Positions 60,246 through 64,000 of a DNA stretch of 64,000 nucleotides are shown in pieces. The notes under the pieces are model-generated. The model was given only the letters and a program-made list of their open reading frames with translations, was not told where the DNA came from and made no database searches. Position 1 is the stretch's first letter. Each line of letters begins with the position of its first letter. This DNA is from UBA6168 sp965222975 (GTDB lineage: Bacteria; Bacteroidota; Bacteroidia; Chitinophagales; Saprospiraceae): NCBI GenBank assembly GCA_965222975.1, contig CBDCVJ010000066.1, forward strand, positions 1-64,000, written 5' to 3'. A program made the translations under genes and the position numbers.

Positions 60246-62510
60246 ATGCATTTAAAATACTTGACCATTTGTTTTGTTGCCACTATTTTCATTTTTGTCG
60301 TCTCTTGCAAAAAAGACATTGAACCGAATAGTAGTATTCCTGAATTCATCCTGCAAGATGGATTTGACATAAAATTGATAGCAGAAGAACCTTTACTCGA
60401 CTCTCCTGTGGCCATGCAATTTGATAAAAAAGGAAGAATCTGGGTAGTGGAAATGACTGGGTATATGCGGGATATTGACGGTTCGGACGAAGATTTACCT
60501 GATGGAAAAATTGTCATCCTTACCGACGAGAATGGGGATGGGCAAATGGACAAACGCACTGTTTTTCTCGATGGCCTTCTAGCTCCAAGAACGCTAATGT
60601 TTGCCTATAATGGCCTTCTCTACTCAGATGGAACATACCTTATGTGGACATCCATTGAAAATGATCAGCCCTCAAATAAGGTTTTGGTGGATTCCTTATA
60701 TGTTATCGGCGGCAATATTGAGCACCAATCCAACGGGTTATTATACCACTTGGACAATTGGATTTATAGCTCAAAATCGAATGCCCGTTATAGATTGAAA
60801 AACGGCGAATGGATAAAAGAGGCCACCACATTTCGTGGGCAATGGGGCATAACCCACGACGACGTAGGCAGGCTGTTTGCCAATGAAAACAGTATCGCTT
60901 TCTTGGGTGATTATATCATGCCCAATGTCTTAATTGAAAACCCTTATCAAAAAATAAAACATGGATTGCAAATAAAAATTGCCAAAAACCGCCGTGTTTA
61001 TCCCATTCAGCCCACTGCTGTCAATAGAGGCTACGAAGAAAATGTTTTGGACGAAGAAGGTAAGGTCAGGAAACTTACATCTGCATGCGGCCCATTGGTC
61101 TATTTAGGTGACCAATTCCCAGAAGAATATTATGGGAATGGATTCGTTTGTGCACCCGAAGCAAATCTGATTAAGCGGTATTTAATTGATTATAATAAAA
61201 TAAATTTACCCGCAGAACAAGCGTACAATGAGGAAGAATTTCTGATTTCTACCGATGAAACTTTTCGCCCTGTAAATTTATATACAGGCTTGGATGGAGC
61301 AATGTATATCGTTGATTTAAGAAAAGGGATCATCCAACACCGGGCATATATGACGAGTTATTTAAGGGAAAAAATATTAGAAAAAGGCTTGGAAAAAATT
61401 ACAGGTATTGGAAGGATTTACAAGGTATATTTTAATGAAAGTGAAAATCCAGATTTAAATAAAAAAACGCCTGATTTTTCGGCTTACAAACCCATTGAAT
61501 ACTTGCCATTATTAAACCATAAAAATGGTGAATTAAGGATGTTGGCACAAAGGGAAATTGTTTTTTCAAAAGAAAGGTCTTTAAAAAATGATTTAGTAAA
61601 GTTAGCAATCGACAAAGACAATCCGTTGGGGCAAATACATACACTGTGGTCATTGGAAGGATTGGGCATGTTGGATGCAAGTACTTTATCACAAGCTGTT
61701 AAAGTCATTGAAAATCAAGATGTTGTAGCACAAATCATCCGTTTGGCTGCATTGACACCAGGTTATGATAATGCCCTGAAACCGATATTTGAAAAAGGCA
61801 TTTTAAAAGACAAAGGGCAAACCGATCTTTATTTATGCCATATTTCTGGGAAAATGAAAAATGAAACGGGCATTAAAATCTGGCAGGAATTAGCTGATTA
61901 TTATAGTAACGACCCTATTTTTTGCGAGGCATTAATTAGTGGCATTTCTGACAGGGAAGATTTTTTTATCAATAAAATAAATCACTTAAAAAAGGATTCG
62001 ATTTATTCTATGTTATCACAAGTTATTTTAAATAAAAAGAATAATGAAATAAAAGCCCCCCAATTATATACTGAACCATTTTTAGACAATCGAACGGCGG
62101 GCTTTAAATATTACAACACTTACTGCCTTTCTTGTCACGGCCATGATGGAAAAGGAAATGAAAATTTAGCCCCACCACTCTACCCTTCCGAATATGTTAC
62201 GGGCCCGCCCGAAAGAATGATAGCCATTGCATTGCAAGGATTAAAAGGCCCTGTTACTGTTAATGGAAAAAAATACAACATGAACCTCGTTATGCCCGGA
62301 ATTAAAAACAATCCAGATCTAACGGATAAGAAAATAGCAGATTTAATAGTGTTTATAAGAAATTCTTTTGCGTCCCAGGAATTGGGTTTTCCAGCTCCAA
62401 TTGATGAGACTATAGTAAGGGATATTCGAAAAAAACTGGAAGGCAGTGAAGAAATGTTTACAGAGGAAAGTTTAAAAAATTGGATGAAAGTAAATGTACC
62501 TGTAAAATAA
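60246..62510 (+). CDS. PVC-type dehydrogenase-like lipoprotein with c-type cytochrome domain
   Basis: A 754-residue protein. The lipobox FVVSC (cysteine 21) makes it a lipoprotein. A beta-propeller domain (about 40-390) has PVAMQFDKKGRIWVVEMTGY and calcium-type DENGDGQMDK, as in the membrane-bound dehydrogenase domain common in Planctomycetes and Bacteroidota. A helical repeat region follows. The C-terminal domain (about 630-715) holds a heme-binding CLSCHGHDGKG and the methionine ligand region NLVMPGI. It probably oxidises a sugar or alcohol in the periplasm and passes electrons on. It is divergent from the acylase gene (58 bases). Confidence 0.88.
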   Translation: MHLKYLTICFVATIFIFVVSCKKDIEPNSSIPEFILQDGFDIKLIAEEPLLDSPVAMQFDKKGRIWVVEMTGYMRDIDGSDEDLPDGKIVILTDENGDGQMDKRTVFLDGLLAPRTLMFAYNGLLYSDGTYLMWTSIENDQPSNKVLVDSLYVIGGNIEHQSNGLLYHLDNWIYSSKSNARYRLKNGEWIKEATTFRGQWGITHDDVGRLFANENSIAFLGDYIMPNVLIENPYQKIKHGLQIKIAKNRRVYPIQPTAVNRGYEENVLDEEGKVRKLTSACGPLVYLGDQFPEEYYGNGFVCAPEANLIKRYLIDYNKINLPAEQAYNEEEFLISTDETFRPVNLYTGLDGAMYIVDLRKGIIQHRAYMTSYLREKILEKGLEKITGIGRIYKVYFNESENPDLNKKTPDFSAYKPIEYLPLLNHKNGELRMLAQREIVFSKERSLKNDLVKLAIDKDNPLGQIHTLWSLEGLGMLDASTLSQAVKVIENQDVVAQIIRLAALTPGYDNALKPIFEKGILKDKGQTDLYLCHISGKMKNETGIKIWQELADYYSNDPIFCEALISGISDREDFFINKINHLKKDSIYSMLSQVILNKKNNEIKAPQLYTEPFLDNRTAGFKYYNTYCLSCHGHDGKGNENLAPPLYPSEYVTGPPERMIAIALQGLKGPVTVNGKKYNMNLVMPGIKNNPDLTDKKIADLIVFIRNSFASQELGFPAPIDETIVRDIRKKLEGSEEMFTEESLKNWMKVNVPVK

Positions 62511-62528
62511 GATGTTGATTTAAAACAA

Positions 62529-62559
62529 AAAAAAGGGAGGCTCACCACCTCCCTTTTTT
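62529..62559. terminator. Bidirectional terminator
   Basis: The stem aaaaaagggagg (62529-62540) pairs with cctccctttttt (62548-62559), with a 7-base loop. It lies between convergent genes and works on both strands. Confidence 0.9.
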
Positions 62560-62560
62560 A

Positions 62561-64000
62561 TTATTCCTTAATATAATAAGTTTCCTTATCTGGCATTAAA
62601 GCCCGCTTCATCCAAAGTGGCCTCCTCAAATTATCAGGACCAGGCGCAGGTCTTGCCATTGCCAGCCATTCCCGGTATATTTCCATACTCTTATTGGTGT
62701 CCACGTACACATCCCCATACTCGTCGTTTGAATGCGCTTTTTCTATCCGTACTTTTTGATGCCAACAATGCATCCCTGAAATAGGATCGGGGTGTACAGG
62801 GAAGGTTATGTTTTGATGGACACCGCCATCGCTCCAGAAAATGCGGGCACTGTCCTTGTCGCCTGATTTGAATGGATTAATACCAGCCAGTTGCTTCATT
62901 TTCCAACCACCTTTTCCATCATTGTCTATGCTGACAGTCGCTGTTGCCCAACGATTGCCATTAGGGTCTTGCGGACGACGCCAACGACCCAAGTGGTGGG
63001 AACAAGCAATCACACCAGGGCGCATACCTTCTGTTACCCAGACCTTATCCACGAAGTAACCAATGTCGGTATTGATGCGAAGCAGGTCGCCTGTTTTTAT
63101 ATCAAATTTCTTTGCGTCTGAGGTGTGCATCCAAATGGGATTCCGGTTCGATAACTCATAAAGCCATTTTGCATTTCCGCTACGGGAGTGAATCAATGTC
63201 GGCAAACGGAAAGTAGGCACAAGCGGATAATCCCCTTTTGAACGATCCATGTTTTCCTCATGGATATGACTTTTGATGTAGGTTGGGATGGCATATTCCG
63301 GCCATTTCCAATCAACCATCGTTTGGCTAAAAAATTCATTTTTGCCTGACTCTGTTGGGAAACCTTTCATCGGTTGCCCTTTTTGCATGACACCTATCGT
63401 TTTACCTTTTTTGGAAATAGTACCTGTTTTTTCATCAACACTTGCACCCTCCATATCTTTTTCTTTCAACGGATGCTGATTTTTATTGTAACCTGATCTT
63501 TCCACATGGTAGGCTCCATATTTCCGCATATAATCTAAAGGTGTCAGACCTTCTTTTGCAGCAGCTTCGGGCAGTCCTTCTGTTTGTTCAAAAATATACT
63601 GATAATATTCATCAATAGTGATTTTTTCACCGGGGCGATAAGGTGAAATAAAATGTTTCTTAATACCTAAACTCCCATCTGGGTCGATGCGCCATGAAAG
63701 CTCAATCCAAAATTCATCTTCCTCCCACACCTCGCCTGGGTTCACATCATATGTAAAATTGAAAGGCCGCCCATCACGTCTTGCCTTTTCCCTTAAAACA
63801 GGTTGGCGGAATGCAATCCAAGTGCCCGAATCAGTTGCATAGCTGTTGAGGTCATGGCGTTCACTTGCCAACCCCATAGGCAATACATAATCAGCAAAAA
63901 ATGCAGACTCGTTCCAGGTAGGTGTCATGGCAGCATGGAGGCCAAAACATTTTTCATCCTTATAAGCTTCCATCCACATAAAGCCATCGGGATAAGTCCA
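62561..64000 (-). CDS. Molybdopterin-dependent oxidoreductase, C-terminal part (runs off window)
   Basis: The frame is open from the window edge (64000), giving about 479 residues; the N-terminus and any Fe-S site lie outside. The part seen is the end of a DMSO-reductase family catalytic subunit: MTPTWNESAFFADYVLPMGLASERHD (domain III region), PLVPTFRLPTLIHSRSGNAKWL, NPIWMHTSDAKKFDIKTGDLLRINTD (molybdopterin dinucleotide-binding domain) and ACSHHLGRWRR near the end. The substrate cannot be told from this half. The methionine at 63979 is internal. Confidence 0.88.
   Translation of the reverse strand, partial: WTYPDGFMWMEAYKDEKCFGLHAAMTPTWNESAFFADYVLPMGLASERHDLNSYATDSGTWIAFRQPVLREKARRDGRPFNFTYDVNPGEVWEEDEFWIELSWRIDPDGSLGIKKHFISPYRPGEKITIDEYYQYIFEQTEGLPEAAAKEGLTPLDYMRKYGAYHVERSGYNKNQHPLKEKDMEGASVDEKTGTISKKGKTIGVMQKGQPMKGFPTESGKNEFFSQTMVDWKWPEYAIPTYIKSHIHEENMDRSKGDYPLVPTFRLPTLIHSRSGNAKWLYELSNRNPIWMHTSDAKKFDIKTGDLLRINTDIGYFVDKVWVTEGMRPGVIACSHHLGRWRRPQDPNGNRWATATVSIDNDGKGGWKMKQLAGINPFKSGDKDSARIFWSDGGVHQNITFPVHPDPISGMHCWHQKVRIEKAHSNDEYGDVYVDTNKSMEIYREWLAMARPAPGPDNLRRPLWMKRALMPDKETYYIKE

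Noticed and set aside
1..64000. tRNA, rRNA or known riboswitches
   Set aside because: I scanned the spacers by eye and saw no cloverleaf with CCA-type ends, rRNA stretches or recognisable riboswitch cores; a covariance search would be needed to exclude degenerate cases.

Overview
The window looks like a chromosomal segment of a Bacteroidota bacterium, probably a saprospirian-type lineage, although the exact order is inference. The evidence is: two type IX secretion (T9SS) C-terminal sorting domains, a giant PorU2-type C25 peptidase, TAnnTTTG promoter elements, an S16 protein with a long C-terminal tail, an eno-ftsB pair, a Bacillus FadN-like domain order in the beta-oxidation enzyme, and AT-rich, intergenic-hairpin-rich DNA. 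I see no rRNA, tRNA, CRISPR array or intact insertion sequence.

Region 1 (1-32.4 kb) is a large surface-polysaccharide locus. It holds at least seven GT4/GT2 glycosyltransferases, a putative rhamnosyltransferase, a probable GT-A protein, three sulfotransferases, two polysaccharide deacetylases and a GNAT and a FemAB-like acyltransferase. It also holds a methyltransferase, a polytopic Wzy-like protein, a WcaJ/PglC-type initiating sugar transferase, and nucleotide-sugar enzymes (LegC-type aminotransferase, CapD/PglF-type dehydratase, NeuD/PglD acyltransferase, WecB, ManC and a GMD homologue that lacks its catalytic residues). A Wzi/RemB-like outer-membrane protein and a Wzm/Wzt ABC exporter complete it. 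A DUF6922/AbiEii toxin-antitoxin-like pair sits inside. The gene set suggests a sulfated, N-acetylated or deacetylated capsule or O-chain.

Region 2 (32.4-45.5 kb, mostly minus strand) encodes cell-envelope functions: PorU2-like C25 peptidase, KDO transferase WaaA, an outer-membrane protein, a five-Kazal lipoprotein, a RibF-GT2 fusion, and a glycine-rich PKD protein with a T9SS tail.

Region 3 (45.5-57.3 kb) is housekeeping: rpsP, fadA/fadN, an ExbB-ExbD-ExbD-TonB operon, carA, eno, ftsB and sucD. Between 51.7 and 56.9 kb, five of these genes are broken by single-base insertions, which probably reflects a low-quality consensus patch. Single-base deletions occur at about 92 and about 58,811.

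Region 4 (57.3-64 kb) holds a DUF1080 protein, a penicillin-acylase family Ntn hydrolase (frameshifted), a PVC-type dehydrogenase with a c-type cytochrome domain, and the C-terminal part of a molybdopterin oxidoreductase that runs off the edge.

The most unusual non-coding signal is a pair of 131-bp elements (22657-22787 and 27720-27850). Each folds as an outer stem enclosing two 22-bp hairpins, the two copies differ by compensatory changes, and they flank a five-gene glycosyltransferase/exporter cassette. More widely, many gene ends carry long inverted repeats, each built from a different short word, the longest being an 83-bp near-perfect palindrome.
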